A stretch of DNA of 64,000 nucleotides from assembly GCF_002218025.2 (NCBI RefSeq), contig NZ_AP018680.1:2480001-2544000 (forward strand), written 5' to 3'. This DNA is from Vibrio casei (lineage in GTDB: Bacteria; Pseudomonadota; Gammaproteobacteria; Enterobacterales; Vibrionaceae). The notes under the pieces were generated by a model. It did not search any database and was not told the DNA's origin. It saw only the letters and a list, made by a program, of their open reading frames with translations. Made by a program: the position numbers and the translations under genes. Numbering within the stretch: position 1 is the first letter of the stretch; the number at the start of each line of letters is the position of its first letter. This document shows, in pieces, positions 31,560 to 41,600 of this stretch.

Positions 31560-31690
31560 ACCTCAACCTCCCGACTTTTCGGCCAATAAATATTTGAGTA
31601 TTCATCACGACACATCTTCACCACTATTTATTCTTGCCTAACATTCCCCTACACTGGTCTTCATTATTGAAGTCGGAATGAAGGATTATT

Positions 31691-32560
31691 ATGTCGTCGA
31701 AACATCCCATTATTGCAGTAACAGGTTCTTCAGGTGCAGGTACCACCACCACCTCAGAAACCTTCAGAAAAATGTTCAATATGATGAATATTAAAGCATC
31801 GTGGGTTGAAGGGGACAGCTTTCATCGCTACACACGCCCCGAGATGGACGTCGCCATTCGAAAAGCAAAAGAACAAGGCAAACACATTAGTTACTTTGGC
31901 CCCGAAGCCAATGATTTTCCTTCTCTAGCCGATTTTTTCAAAAAATATGGGCAAAATGGGGCAGGAAAAGTTCGTCGTTATCTCCACAGCTTTGATGAAG
32001 CAGTCCCCTATAATCAAATGCCAGGCACCTTTACGCCGTGGCAAGATCTCCCAGAAAATACCGACGTACTTTTTTATGAAGGCTTACATGGTGGTGTCGT
32101 GGATGGGGATGTCAATGTCTCTCAACATGTTGATTTTCTGATTGGCATGGTTCCGATAGTCAACTTAGAATGGATCCAAAAATTCGTCCGAGATACCCGA
32201 GATCGTGGCCATTCACGAGAGGCCGTCATGGATTCTATTGTTCGCTCCATGGATGATTACTTAAATTACATTACTCCTCAGTTTTCTCGCACCCATATAA
32301 ACTTTCAACGCGTTCCAACGGTTGATACCTCAAATCCACTTAATGCCAAAGGCATTCCAAGCCTCGATGAAAGTTTTGTGGTTATTCGTTTACGCGGGAT
32401 TAAAAATGTCAACTTCCCATACTTACTTGCCATGATAGAGGGATCTTTTATGTCTCGCCATAATACCTTAGTAGTGCCGGGTGGTAAGATGAGTTTTGCC
32501 ATGGAATTGATCATTCAACCGATTCTTCATCAACTGATCGAAACTGGAAAAATTGGTTAA
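31691..32560 (+). CDS. prkB: Phosphoribulokinase-like protein PrkB
   Basis: A 289-residue P-loop kinase of the phosphoribulokinase/uridine kinase family. The P-loop G-S-S-G-A-G-T-T-T lies near residue 12, with E-G-D-S-F-H-R-Y and F-Y-E-G-L-H-G-G following. No Calvin-cycle genes are nearby, so the physiological substrate is unknown. AGGA stands before the ATG at 31691. It is adjacent to crp in the same direction. Confidence 0.94.
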   Translation: MSSKHPIIAVTGSSGAGTTTTSETFRKMFNMMNIKASWVEGDSFHRYTRPEMDVAIRKAKEQGKHISYFGPEANDFPSLADFFKKYGQNGAGKVRRYLHSFDEAVPYNQMPGTFTPWQDLPENTDVLFYEGLHGGVVDGDVNVSQHVDFLIGMVPIVNLEWIQKFVRDTRDRGHSREAVMDSIVRSMDDYLNYITPQFSRTHINFQRVPTVDTSNPLNAKGIPSLDESFVVIRLRGIKNVNFPYLLAMIEGSFMSRHNTLVVPGGKMSFAMELIIQPILHQLIETGKIG

Positions 32561-32593
32561 GATGCATGGCAAAAGCACGCAGACTATCCAGAG

Positions 32594-32609
32594 TGTGAGT
32601 TCGTGCACA
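32594..32609 (+). promoter_or_regulatory. CRP-binding site upstream of crp
   Basis: TGTGA-N6-GCACA differs from the TGTGA-N6-TCACA consensus in one position. It lies about 205 bases upstream of the crp start. Autoregulation of crp through such sites is established in E. coli; here it is inferred. Confidence 0.5.
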
Positions 32610-32699
32610 TTTTCACTGCCGAATTTCCCTATCTGATCCGATCAAAGTCAAGAAATCACAGCAAGAAAGGGGTAGTATTTATAGGCTACTGCAAACAAC

Positions 32700-32728
32700 T
32701 TGCAGCTATAACAATTAACACCTATTCT
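32700..32728 (+). promoter_or_regulatory. Candidate crp promoter
   Basis: TTGCAG (32700-32705), 17 bases, TATTCT (32723-32728), giving a leader of about 70 bases. Both hexamers are imperfect and alternatives exist in this AT-rich stretch. Confidence 0.35.
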
Positions 32729-32801
32729 ATTTGACCAGTTTAGCCGGTCTCAGGATGAATGACTCAAAACTGAGCAAGCCTTGTAGAGGAAGTAACAAAT
32801 T

Positions 32802-33434
32802 ATGGTTCTAGGTAAACCTCAAACTGACCCAACATTAGAGTGGTTTCTATCGCATTGTCACATCCATAAGTACCCATCAAAAAGTACTTTGATTCACGCT
32901 GGCGAGAAAGCAGAAACCCTTTATTACATCGTAAAAGGGTCTGTGGCAGTATTAATCAAGGATGAAGAAGGCAAAGAAATGATTTTGTCTTACTTGAACC
33001 AAGGTGACTTCATTGGTGAATTAGGCCTATTTGAAGAAGACCAAGAGCGTACCGCTTGGGTTCGAGCCAAATCTCCTTGTGAAGTGGCTGAAATTTCATT
33101 TAAGAAATTCCGCCAACTTATCCAAGTTAACCCTGATATTTTGATGCGTCTTTCTGCCCAAATGGCAAAACGTCTGCAAATCACTAGCCAAAAAGTTGGT
33201 GACTTAGCATTCCTAGACGTGACAGGTCGTATCGCTCAAACGCTACTAAACCTAGCGAAACAACCAGATGCAATGACGCACCCAGATGGCATGCAAATTA
33301 AGATCACTCGTCAAGAGATCGGTCAGATTGTTGGCTGTTCACGTGAAACGGTTGGTCGCATCTTAAAAATGCTAGAAGAGCAAAATTTGATTTCAGCCCA
33401 CGGTAAAACCATCGTGGTTTACGGTACACGTTAA
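32802..33434 (+). CDS. crp: cAMP receptor protein (CRP)
   Basis: A 210-residue global regulator. The cAMP-binding beta barrel (G-E-L-G-L-F-E near residue 72, R-T-A-W-V-R near residue 83) and the C-terminal winged helix ([19 protein letters not shown]) are virtually identical to those of the E. coli protein, so the DNA specificity should be the same. AGGAAG precedes the ATG. An intrinsic terminator follows. Confidence 0.99.
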   Translation: MVLGKPQTDPTLEWFLSHCHIHKYPSKSTLIHAGEKAETLYYIVKGSVAVLIKDEEGKEMILSYLNQGDFIGELGLFEEDQERTAWVRAKSPCEVAEISFKKFRQLIQVNPDILMRLSAQMAKRLQITSQKVGDLAFLDVTGRIAQTLLNLAKQPDAMTHPDGMQIKITRQEIGQIVGCSRETVGRILKMLEEQNLISAHGKTIVVYGTR

Positions 33435-33473
33435 TCCTCGTTTATAGATAACGATAACCCCGTAAGAAGAAAT

Positions 33474-33510
33474 AAAGCCACTGACTTAAAAGATTCAGTG
33501 GCTTTTATTT
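33474..33510 (+). terminator. crp intrinsic terminator
   Basis: An 11-bp stem AAAGCCACTGA/TCAGTGGCTTT with a 10-base loop is followed by TATTTTAT. It lies 39 bases after crp and may also serve the convergent permease gene. Confidence 0.85.
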
Positions 33511-33573
33511 TATATTAGCTTTTCGAAGCTTGAGCTTTACTTCTTATGACTCAAATACCTCGAAACCGAAAAC

Positions 33574-34779
33574 CTACCCTATCGCTGGCAACACACCTAA
33601 GCTAATCATCACTTGTAGCACAATAATAACGATGCCAGCGGTAAGTGTCAGCATTAAGGCTGGCGTACCACCTGAAACAGTAAAAGCTTGCTTGTCTTGG
33701 TGTTGTACACGAGATTTCATCACCATCGTCACCGGCAATAAAATAGCGAGTATCGCCAATGCGATCGCCGCATAGCCAAGCGCCATAATAAAACCTTGTG
33801 GGTAAAATAATGCAAAGCACAATGGCGGCACAAAGGTCACTAGCGCAATACCAACACGGCCACCTTTGCTTTGGTTTTTATTTAAGCTGTCGCCTAAGAA
33901 TTCAAATAACCCTAAACTCACACCTAAGAAAGAGGTGATTAATGCTAAGTCGGCAAATACGGAGACTACTTGTGAAATAGCCGAGCTATGAATCACTTGA
34001 GATAACGTACCGACTAATGCTGTCACATCACCTGCTTGAGATAATGTTGATTGATCAACTACACCTAGCGTGGCCAGTTGCCATAAGATATAAACCACTA
34101 GCGGCAATAAAGAACCGAAAACCATCACCTTCTTCAAAGCTTTCATATCAAGGTTTAAATAGCGCACTACCGCAGGAATGCTACCGTGAAAACCGAAAGA
34201 GGTAAAAATCACTGGCAATGCAGCCACAATCAGGCCTTTTTCTAATGGCATATTAAGTAGATGAACCGCTTGAATATTAGGCGTTAAGAAGAACAGCATG
34301 ACCGCCATAGCGATTAGTTTACAGGTGAATAGCACGCGGTTAACTCTATCTACCGATGAAGTACCAAAGGTCACAATCGCTGCAATTAAAATAGTAAAGA
34401 TTAACGTTCCAACACCATTGGATACATCAATGGCAAACCAGTTATGTAATTTGTCATTAAACTGACCGCCACCACCCGCGATGTAGGCTGCACATAGCGC
34501 ATAAAAAAGAAATAGCATGGCAAACGTCGCAACCCATTTGCCTTTATCACCTAAAAATTGTTTGGCTAACGAGTGTAGAGTGGCGTCGTAATCGGCATGT
34601 TGGTGCAGCTCTAACATGAGCAATGCGGTATAAGCCATTAGCGCCCACATCCCAATCATGATGATTAAAGACGTGCTAAAACCTAACCCTGCGGAAGCAA
34701 TAGGTAATGCCAACATACCAGCACCAATCGTGGTGCCCGCAATAATCAAAGTACTGCCTAGAATCTTTGAACTACTCAT
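33574..34779 (-). CDS. tyrP: Aromatic amino acid permease, TyrP-like (HAAAP family)
   Basis: A 401-residue inner-membrane protein with about 11 hydrophobic segments. G-T-T-I-G-A-G-M-L-A-L-P (residues 15-26) is the substrate-binding loop of the hydroxy/aromatic amino acid permease family. The length and sequence look most like TyrP, a proton-coupled tyrosine importer; tryptophan permeases of the same family cannot be excluded. A TyrR-box-like site upstream favours TyrP. Confidence 0.85.
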   Translation of the reverse strand: MSSSKILGSTLIIAGTTIGAGMLALPIASAGLGFSTSLIIMIGMWALMAYTALLMLELHQHADYDATLHSLAKQFLGDKGKWVATFAMLFLFYALCAAYIAGGGGQFNDKLHNWFAIDVSNGVGTLIFTILIAAIVTFGTSSVDRVNRVLFTCKLIAMAVMLFFLTPNIQAVHLLNMPLEKGLIVAALPVIFTSFGFHGSIPAVVRYLNLDMKALKKVMVFGSLLPLVVYILWQLATLGVVDQSTLSQAGDVTALVGTLSQVIHSSAISQVVSVFADLALITSFLGVSLGLFEFLGDSLNKNQSKGGRVGIALVTFVPPLCFALFYPQGFIMALGYAAIALAILAILLPVTMVMKSRVQHQDKQAFTVSGGTPALMLTLTAGIVIIVLQVMISLGVLPAIG

Positions 34780-34908
34780 CTACTTTTTCTTTTTTTAATG
34801 AAATATTAAGCTGAAAGGTTACCACTTATAAGAAGTAAATCGAGGTGACATATCAATATATCGATTAAACATTCGACAATATTGACTCAAAACGGGCTTT
34901 TATTATGG

Positions 34909-34926
34909 TGTAAAAATATAATTACA
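34909..34926 (-). promoter_or_regulatory. TyrR-box-like site upstream of tyrP
   Basis: TGTAAA-N6-ATTACA matches the established TyrR box TGTAAA-N6-TTTACA in 11 of 12 defined positions. A further TGTAAA half-site begins at 34930. It lies about 130 bases upstream of tyrP and next to the pyrE terminator. Confidence 0.55.
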
Positions 34927-34934
34927 CAGTGTAA

Positions 34935-34971
34935 ACAAAAATAAACCCAGAGCAATCTCTCACTCTGGGTT
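34935..34971 (-). terminator. pyrE intrinsic terminator
   Basis: A 9-bp stem AACCCAGAG/CTCTGGGTT with a 10-base loop, followed on the minus strand by TTATTTTTG. It lies 28 bases after the pyrE stop. Confidence 0.8.
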
Positions 34972-34998
34972 CACTTCAATATAGAGTATCAAGAAAAA

Positions 34999-35640
34999 TT
35001 AGATACCATATTGCGCACGGTAAGCTTTTACCGACTCAAGTTGCGCTTCATTATTCCCTTGCTCTTCAAGGTAAGTCACTAGATCACCTAGGCTGATGAT
35101 CGAAATCACCGCGCAGCCAAAGTCACGTTCCACTTCTTGAATCGCCGATAACTCACCTTTGCCTTTTTCTTGACGATCAATCGCGACCAATACACCCGCG
35201 AGATCCGCGCCATTCGCTTTAATGATTTCCATTGATTCACGAATCGCAGTACCCGCTGTGATCACATCGTCCACCAGCATAATACGACCTTCTAATGGAT
35301 TACCCACTAGGTTGCCGCCTTCGCCATGATCTTTCGCTTCTTTACGGTTAAAGCAATATGGCGTATCGATATCGTGATGATCAGCAAGCGCAACTGCCGT
35401 CGTCGTCGCAATAGGAATGCCTTTGTACGCAGGGCCAAACAACACATCAAATTCAATACCAGAATCAGCCAAAGCTGCGGCATAAAAACGACCTAGACGC
35501 GCAAGATCGCGGCCAGTATTAAACAAACCCGCATTAAAGAAATACGGACTCGTACGGCCAGACTTTAATGTGAATTCGCCAAATTTAAGAACTTGTTTCT
35601 CAAGGGCAAACTCAATAAATTCACGTTGATATGCTTTCAT
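34999..35640 (-). CDS. pyrE: Orotate phosphoribosyltransferase
   Basis: A 213-residue enzyme joining orotate and PRPP to give OMP in pyrimidine synthesis. The PRPP motif [12 protein letters not shown] lies near residue 121, and F-N-A-G-L-F is near residue 35. The length equals that of E. coli PyrE. It is downstream of rph with an attenuator between them, the same regulatory arrangement as in E. coli. Confidence 0.98.
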   Translation of the reverse strand: MKAYQREFIEFALEKQVLKFGEFTLKSGRTSPYFFNAGLFNTGRDLARLGRFYAAALADSGIEFDVLFGPAYKGIPIATTTAVALADHHDIDTPYCFNRKEAKDHGEGGNLVGNPLEGRIMLVDDVITAGTAIRESMEIIKANGADLAGVLVAIDRQEKGKGELSAIQEVERDFGCAVISIISLGDLVTYLEEQGNNEAQLESVKAYRAQYGI

Positions 35641-35654
35641 AAAATATCTCTATT

Positions 35655-35685
35655 TAGTCCCTAGTTCCTAGTGTCTAGTCCCTAG
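35655..35685. repeat. Triplicated TAGTYCCTAG decamer
   Basis: TAGTCCCTAG at 35655-35664 and 35676-35685 flanks TAGTTCCTAG at 35662-35671, in the short gap between the attenuator and pyrE. The TAGTTCCTAG form also occurs at 20492-20501 between rpsG and fusA. Confidence 0.75.
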
Positions 35686-35731
35686 AGGGTTTCATCTTCA
35701 ATTTCAGCTGTGACAGACTCAAATTGTACTC

Positions 35732-35759
35732 AAAAAAATAGCCCCTCAATGAGGAGCTA
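35732..35759 (-). terminator. rph-pyrE intercistronic attenuator
   Basis: On the minus strand TAGCTCCTC/GAGGGGCTA (one G-U pair) with a 3-base loop is followed by seven T. It starts 11 bases after the rph stop. In E. coli the equivalent terminator is relieved when UTP is low because ribosomes translating rph follow RNA polymerase closely. The geometry here fits that mechanism. Confidence 0.8.
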
Positions 35760-35769
35760 TATAAATAAA

Positions 35770-36498
35770 CTATTCCGCCAGAGTGGCTTTCTGGACTGCG
35801 ATAATATCGTTAATGCCTTTCTCGGCTAAATCTAATAATTGATTCAATTCTTGGCGGGAGAACGCTTCGCCCTCTGCGGTGCCCTGAACTTCAATCATCT
35901 TACCTTCTTCGGTCATTACCACGTTCATATCGGTATCGGCAGCAGAATCTTCCACATACTCTAAATCACATAAAGCGTGCTCACCTAGAATACCAACAGA
36001 AACCGCGGCAACATGGCTCTTCATTGGGTTCTTCTTTAATTTGCCAGAAGCGACTAGTGATTGGATTGCATCAGCCAACGCAACACTTGCGCCAGAGATA
36101 GAAGCAGTACGTGTACCACCATCGGCTTGAATCACATCACAATCCACAGTGATCATCATTTCGCCTAGTACATCCAAATCGACAACCGCACGTAAACTAC
36201 GAGCGATTAAACGTTGGATTTCCATAGTACGTCCGCCTTGTTTACCGCTTGCGGCTTCACGACGGTTACGCGTATGAGTTGCACGTGGCAACATACCGTA
36301 TTCAGCAGTAACCCAACCTTTACCACGGCCTTTTAACCAGCCTGGTACTTTTTCTTCAACACTGGCATTACACAACACCTTGGTATTGCCAAACTCTACT
36401 AATACTGAACCTTCAGCATAAGCCGTATAATTACGAGTCATTTTAATTGGACGAACTTGATCCGCGGCACGGTCATTTGGGCGAGCTGTAGAAGTCAT
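35770..36498 (-). CDS. rph: Ribonuclease PH
   Basis: A 242-residue phosphorolytic 3' exoribonuclease that trims tRNA 3' ends. [12 protein letters not shown] opens the protein; [14 protein letters not shown] and [14 protein letters not shown] are the catalytic and phosphate-binding regions. The C-terminus is full length, unlike the frameshifted E. coli K-12 rph. Translation of its end probably controls pyrE expression. Confidence 0.98.
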   Translation of the reverse strand: MTSTARPNDRAADQVRPIKMTRNYTAYAEGSVLVEFGNTKVLCNASVEEKVPGWLKGRGKGWVTAEYGMLPRATHTRNRREAASGKQGGRTMEIQRLIARSLRAVVDLDVLGEMMITVDCDVIQADGGTRTASISGASVALADAIQSLVASGKLKKNPMKSHVAAVSVGILGEHALCDLEYVEDSAADTDMNVVMTEEGKMIEVQGTAEGEAFSRQELNQLLDLAEKGINDIIAVQKATLAE

Positions 36499-36633
36499 AG
36501 AGTGATACCTAGTTGAGGATATAATTGGGGCAGGATTATATAGAGATTCACCTCAAAAAGCGATCTTATCCCCCGTTTAGTGCTACCATAGCCAACAGAA
36601 AATAATCACTTTATTTAGATTAGGAAACATTCA

Positions 36634-37500
36634 ATGATCTACAGCATGACCGCTTATGCCCGCAAAGAAATCAAATCAGATTGGGGCAACGCCGTGTGGG
36701 AAATCCGCAGTGTAAACCAACGTTACCTTGAAACTTACTTTCGCCTACCAGAACAGTTCCGTGGACTAGAGCCAATTTTACGTGAGCGCTTTCGTAAGCG
36801 TTTAGCACGCGGCAAAGTAGAATGTCACCTACGTTTTGAAGCGAATTCAAAAGCCCAAAGCGATCTCAACATTAATGAAGATCTTGCTAAGCAAGTCATT
36901 CAAGCTGCCAAACAAGTCATGTTTCTTACTGGTGAAAACTCTCGCCTTAATCCTTTTCAAATCATGAACTGGCCCGGCGTAATGGAAGCACCAGAGCAAG
37001 ATATGGATAACATCCAAAAAGAATTACTAAGCGCATTTGAAGAAGCCATGGATGATTTCATCGACGCGCGTGGCCGTGAAGGTGACAACATGAAAGCGCT
37101 GATCGACCAGCGTTTAGAAGCGATCACTAACGAGGCGGCTAAAGTTCGCGCGCGCATGCCAGAGATCCTACAATGGCAACGTGATCGTCTAATGAATAAA
37201 TTTGAAGAAGCCAAAATTGAACTCGACAGTTCACGCGTCGAACAAGAACTGATCTTACTGGCGCAAAAATCAGACGTCGCAGAAGAATTAGATCGCCTAG
37301 ATTCTCACGTAAAAGAAGCTAACAACATTATGAAAAAAGGCGGCGCGTGTGGCCGTAAGCTCGATTTCATGATGCAAGAATTCAACCGTGAAGCCAATAC
37401 TTTAGCGTCTAAATCAATCAGCACAGATGTGACTGCTTCTGGTGTTGAGTTGAAAGTGTTGATTGAGCAAATGAGGGAGCAGATACAGAACATAGAATAG
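36634..37500 (+). CDS. yicC: YicC family endoribonuclease
   Basis: A 288-residue protein. M-I-Y-S-M-T-A-Y-A-R opens the YicC_N domain, and the C-terminal DUF1732 domain contains L-D-S-H-V-K-E-A-N-N-I-M with K-G-G-A-C-G-R-K-L-D-F-M-M-Q-E-F-N-R-E-A-N-T. E. coli YicC is an endoribonuclease connected to small-RNA decay. It is divergent from rph, the conserved arrangement. Confidence 0.96.
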   Translation: MIYSMTAYARKEIKSDWGNAVWEIRSVNQRYLETYFRLPEQFRGLEPILRERFRKRLARGKVECHLRFEANSKAQSDLNINEDLAKQVIQAAKQVMFLTGENSRLNPFQIMNWPGVMEAPEQDMDNIQKELLSAFEEAMDDFIDARGREGDNMKALIDQRLEAITNEAAKVRARMPEILQWQRDRLMNKFEEAKIELDSSRVEQELILLAQKSDVAEELDRLDSHVKEANNIMKKGGACGRKLDFMMQEFNREANTLASKSISTDVTASGVELKVLIEQMREQIQNIE

Positions 37501-37527
37501 ATTTTTTCTGTTCTAGAAGACGCTTAG

Positions 37528-37562
37528 AGCCCTGTTTTTCATTATGAATACAGGGCTTTTCT
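37528..37562 (+). terminator. yicC intrinsic terminator
   Basis: An 8-bp stem AGCCCTGT/ACAGGGCT whose loop can pair further (ATT/AAT), followed by TTTTC. It lies 28 bases after yicC and before the convergent rhuM-like gene. Confidence 0.75.
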
Positions 37563-37582
37563 TAATGAATTATCTTTAACGT

Positions 37583-38617
37583 TTACTTATCTTTTTTAAT
37601 TATCGCTTTGAGTGCTGCTATATTGGCTTTTCTACCTTCGGCTTCCTTCAAACGGCGTCGTTGCTCAGCAAAATGATCAAATTCTAATTTGGCTTTATCA
37701 TCTGCGGCCTTTTTAGAGATACTCCCTGCACCACTTAAAACCTCACGATCATTGAAGCTTAAAAATTGATCAAGCTTTTCAGCCCAATCTTGTAAAAAGA
37801 CCTGTTTACGGCGAAGAGCTTGGTCTTCAGCAAAATCAAGCCACATATTCACGATGCGATTCAGCTCTTTAATTTCATCTTCGTACAAATAGTTTTTGGC
37901 AATAGTTACGTCTGTCTTGCGAACTTCATCACCTTTATAACTGGTTAGCCCCATATCTGGTTTACTGGCATCCACACGACTAGCGATAAGCTCGGCAGCG
38001 GTCATCTTCGTAGAGGCATAATGCAGCTTATTTTGGATAGTTTGAAAGAAGCGGTTGGTCTCTTGATTAGATGGTTCATAATCGGCGGCCATCGTAAAGA
38101 TTTCTTTGACACGCAAATAAACTCGCCGCTCACTGGCTCGGATATCGCGAATGCGTTCAAGCATCTCATCAAAGTAGTCAGGAACGGCAGACTGACCCAC
38201 AGGCGGGTTTTTCAGACGTTCATCATCCATTACGAAGCCTTTGATAAGGTATTCCTTCAACACCCCTGTCGCCCATTGACGAAACTGCGTACCACGTTGT
38301 GAACGAACCCTGTAGCCTACAGCTAAAATTGCATCGAGATTATAGTGGTCAATTTCACGAGAGACTTGTCGAATACCTTCTAATCGAACTATCCGGAATT
38401 TCCGGATGGTTGCATTTTGTACAAGCTCACCTTCATTGTAGATATTAATTAAGTGCTCATTAATCGTACGAACATCTTTGTCATAAAGTTCTGCCATCAC
38501 AGCTTGAGATAGCCATAAGGTATCGGATTCAAAGCGACACTCAACACGAGTTTGACCATCCACACTAGTGAAAAAAATAAACTCTCCTTGTGGAGCTTGA
38601 GGTATATTATCTGTCAT
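37583..38617 (-). CDS. RhuM family protein
   Basis: A 344-residue protein of the RhuM family (first described from a Salmonella pathogenicity island; biochemical role unknown). The conserved N-terminal block is complete: L-W-L-S-Q-A-V-M-A-E-L-Y, the I-N-E-H-L-I-N-I-Y region, the Y-N-L-D-A-I-L-A-V-G-Y-R-V-R-S segment and F-R-Q-W-A-T-G-V-L-K-E-Y-L. The C-terminal part is helical and charged. Its ATG follows AAGG and lies 39 bases after the helicase stop, so the two probably form one operon. It converges on yicC. Confidence 0.88.
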   Translation of the reverse strand: MTDNIPQAPQGEFIFFTSVDGQTRVECRFESDTLWLSQAVMAELYDKDVRTINEHLINIYNEGELVQNATIRKFRIVRLEGIRQVSREIDHYNLDAILAVGYRVRSQRGTQFRQWATGVLKEYLIKGFVMDDERLKNPPVGQSAVPDYFDEMLERIRDIRASERRVYLRVKEIFTMAADYEPSNQETNRFFQTIQNKLHYASTKMTAAELIASRVDASKPDMGLTSYKGDEVRKTDVTIAKNYLYEDEIKELNRIVNMWLDFAEDQALRRKQVFLQDWAEKLDQFLSFNDREVLSGAGSISKKAADDKAKLEFDHFAEQRRRLKEAEGRKANIAALKAIIKKDK

Positions 38618-38656
38618 TCAATTAACCTTATGCGTCATTGATAGGACTTACTTATC

Positions 38657-41600
38657 TCACCCCATTGCTAACTTAGCAGCTTGTTGCCACATAAAGCTTG
38701 GCATTGGCGAGTTTAATTTCCAAGTGATACTCATAGGCTGTGATCCTGTGTGTGAAACGTATTCCACTTCACCATAATTCACAAACCCTAATGTACGACC
38801 TAATTCATCTTTAGTTTGCTCTCGAACAAATAAAAATAAACGTTTTTCAATTTTTGAGTGCTGTACATAATCTAGCCCGCGGCCACGATCAGGCCTTGCG
38901 CTATTTTGCGATTGCCAATGAAACAAGCTCTCATTAATTGCGTAATCATAATACATAGTGGTTGGAGAAAACTGCTGTTCATTTTTATCTAATGTCACAA
39001 ACATCAATTCAATATTTTGATCTGAAATAATAAATACACCTTCGCGTGCTGGCGGTTGTCTCTCAAACGTTGTGGCACCAAAAGCGACCAATATCTGTTC
39101 TCTGGAATAACGAGCATGTAATCGCAGTGGTACGTCGGGTAAATTATCCATTACCGGCTGTTCATGCTTAGTTTGTGCAAGTTGCCAATTCAAGACATCC
39201 AATAACTCCAATTTAAAATCGAACGATCTCAGTTTGGCCAAGCTTTGGGCAATAGAATCAAAACCACAACTAGGCCCAGGCTTCTGCCAAAAATCATAAT
39301 GACACATCAAAATATGGCGGCTAATTTGATTTTCACTCACAAAGTTATTTTGGCAAAGTTGCTTTAAGAAACTTAAATAAGCATGATCATCACAAGTCAA
39401 AATTCGATTATAAATAGCCTTTTTGATCATCTTCAAATGATGACTATCCGCATCATCATTAACCTGATCTTGTGACTTTTGAACCAACTCTTCCCAGCAT
39501 CCTTTCTTGTATAGCTCATTTAAATCGATATGAGGATGCTGACTTAAGAAATTGGTCAAAGTTAACGGTAGTGTCGAATGTTGAGGATACTGACGGATCA
39601 TAGTAACGAGACGATTTAATGTTAAGGAAGCTTGTCGAATATTACTCAACACCATTTCTTGAGTACGCTTACTCAACTCAATACGACAGCCTAATGGTAC
39701 ATGAGGAAAGCCTTGTTTGATTTCATTACTGATGGCTCGATTGCTTTTACCAACTAAGGCTCGAAATTTATTGGCAAAATCATATTCTGAACGTGAGTTC
39801 CCCACAAAATCTAAGACGGTACAACACTCTTTACCTTCAGATAAACGCAAGCCTCGGCCGAGTTGTTGCAAGAATATGGTTAAGCTTTCTGTTGGCCTTA
39901 AAAACAACAAGGTATCGACTTCCGGTATATCGACCCCTTCATTAAAAATATCGACCACACAAAGTACACTGATTGTTCCCGAGCGAATCGCTTGCTGCTT
40001 CTGTTGACGTTCATGACTATTGTTGCTGGTCAGTACGTCGGATTTTATGTCTTTTAATAACAATTGCTGAGCCATGTATTCAGCATGTTCTTTACTCACA
40101 CAAAAGGCTAAAGCTTTCATTTGAGTAATGTCGGTAATCAGCTCCTGCATGCTTAATAAAATCTTATCAAAGCGCGCTTGATTATAAGTATATAGATTGG
40201 TTAATTCGGTAATGTCGTAACGACCTCGACTCCAAGAGATGCTTCTAAGATCCGTATCATCATCAATACCAAAATACTGAAATGGGCAAAGATGACGACG
40301 ATTGATCGCTTCAGGTAAACGGATCTCAGCGGCTATCACCCCACCAAAATCCGCTAAAATATCACCTCCATCATGACGCTCAGGCGTTGCCGTCAACCCA
40401 AGCAATACCTCTGGTGAAAAGTATTCTAATACCGAACGATAACTGCTTGCTTTAATATGATGAACTTCATCAATGACGATGTAATCATAGAAGTCAGACG
40501 TTAGCGTCAATTGCTCAAGTTGATTGTTTAAGGTTTGAATAGAAACAAACAATTGACGATGGTGTTCTGGCGTGTGCCCACCGACCCAAAGCTCTCCAAA
40601 GTTGCCATTACGCAGCACTCCTCGATAAGCCGATCGTGCTTGCTTTAATATTTCTTCACGATGAGCAATAAATAGGAAGTTTGCTTCAGGTTTTTCTTTA
40701 ACGAAGCGAGCAAAATCAAACGCTGAAATTAACGTTTTACCTGTGCCAGTTGCCGCCACCACTAAATTTCGGAAACGATGATGAACACTACGTTCCACTG
40801 CCAATTGCTCTAGAATATCCGTTTGATGAGGGAACGGCGTAATATCAAAGAAATGTGTTGTGCTCGATTGGTGATCACCACGTTGCTGATTTAATGCTTT
40901 TTTTAGCTTATCACTACTGACAGCATCTCCGCTAAATCGCTCAAAATCATTAGAAGCCCAATAGGTTTCAAAAGTACTCAATGATTTATCAATAATATGT
41001 GGGATCTCTTGCGAGGTGATTTTTAAGTTCCATTCTAAGCCATTGGTGAGTGCTGAATGAGAAAGATTAGAAGAACCTATGTAGCCGGTGTGATAACCAG
41101 TATCACGTAAAAACAGATAGCTCTTGGCATGTAAGCGTTCACGATCTGTGTTGTAGCTTAATTTCACTTCGGTATTAGGTAAGCTTGCCAGGTACTCCAC
41201 GGCTTTAGCGTCCGTCGCCCCCATGTAGGATGTGGTAATGATTTTCAACTCACGACCACTCGACGTAAATTCCTCTAACTCTTTACGAAAAATGCGAATC
41301 CCTGCCCATTTGATAAACGACACTAACCAATAAATTTTATCGGCGGATAAGATTTCTCTTTTTAGCTCAGACTCAAGAGACAAACCCGCATTACTACCAC
41401 AAAACAATTCACTTTGAGTTAAACCAGTTAATGGCGTGATTTCTTTTATATAATTTTGTAGATCAACGGAGATGGGATTTTCTAATTCGTATAATGCGGT
41501 CAGAATTTTTCCCTGACTCGCCAGTAAATTTTCTTCAATGAAGCCGTTATCTTGAATTTGGTCTTTAAGCCATAACAATAATTGATTGGATAAGGTAATT

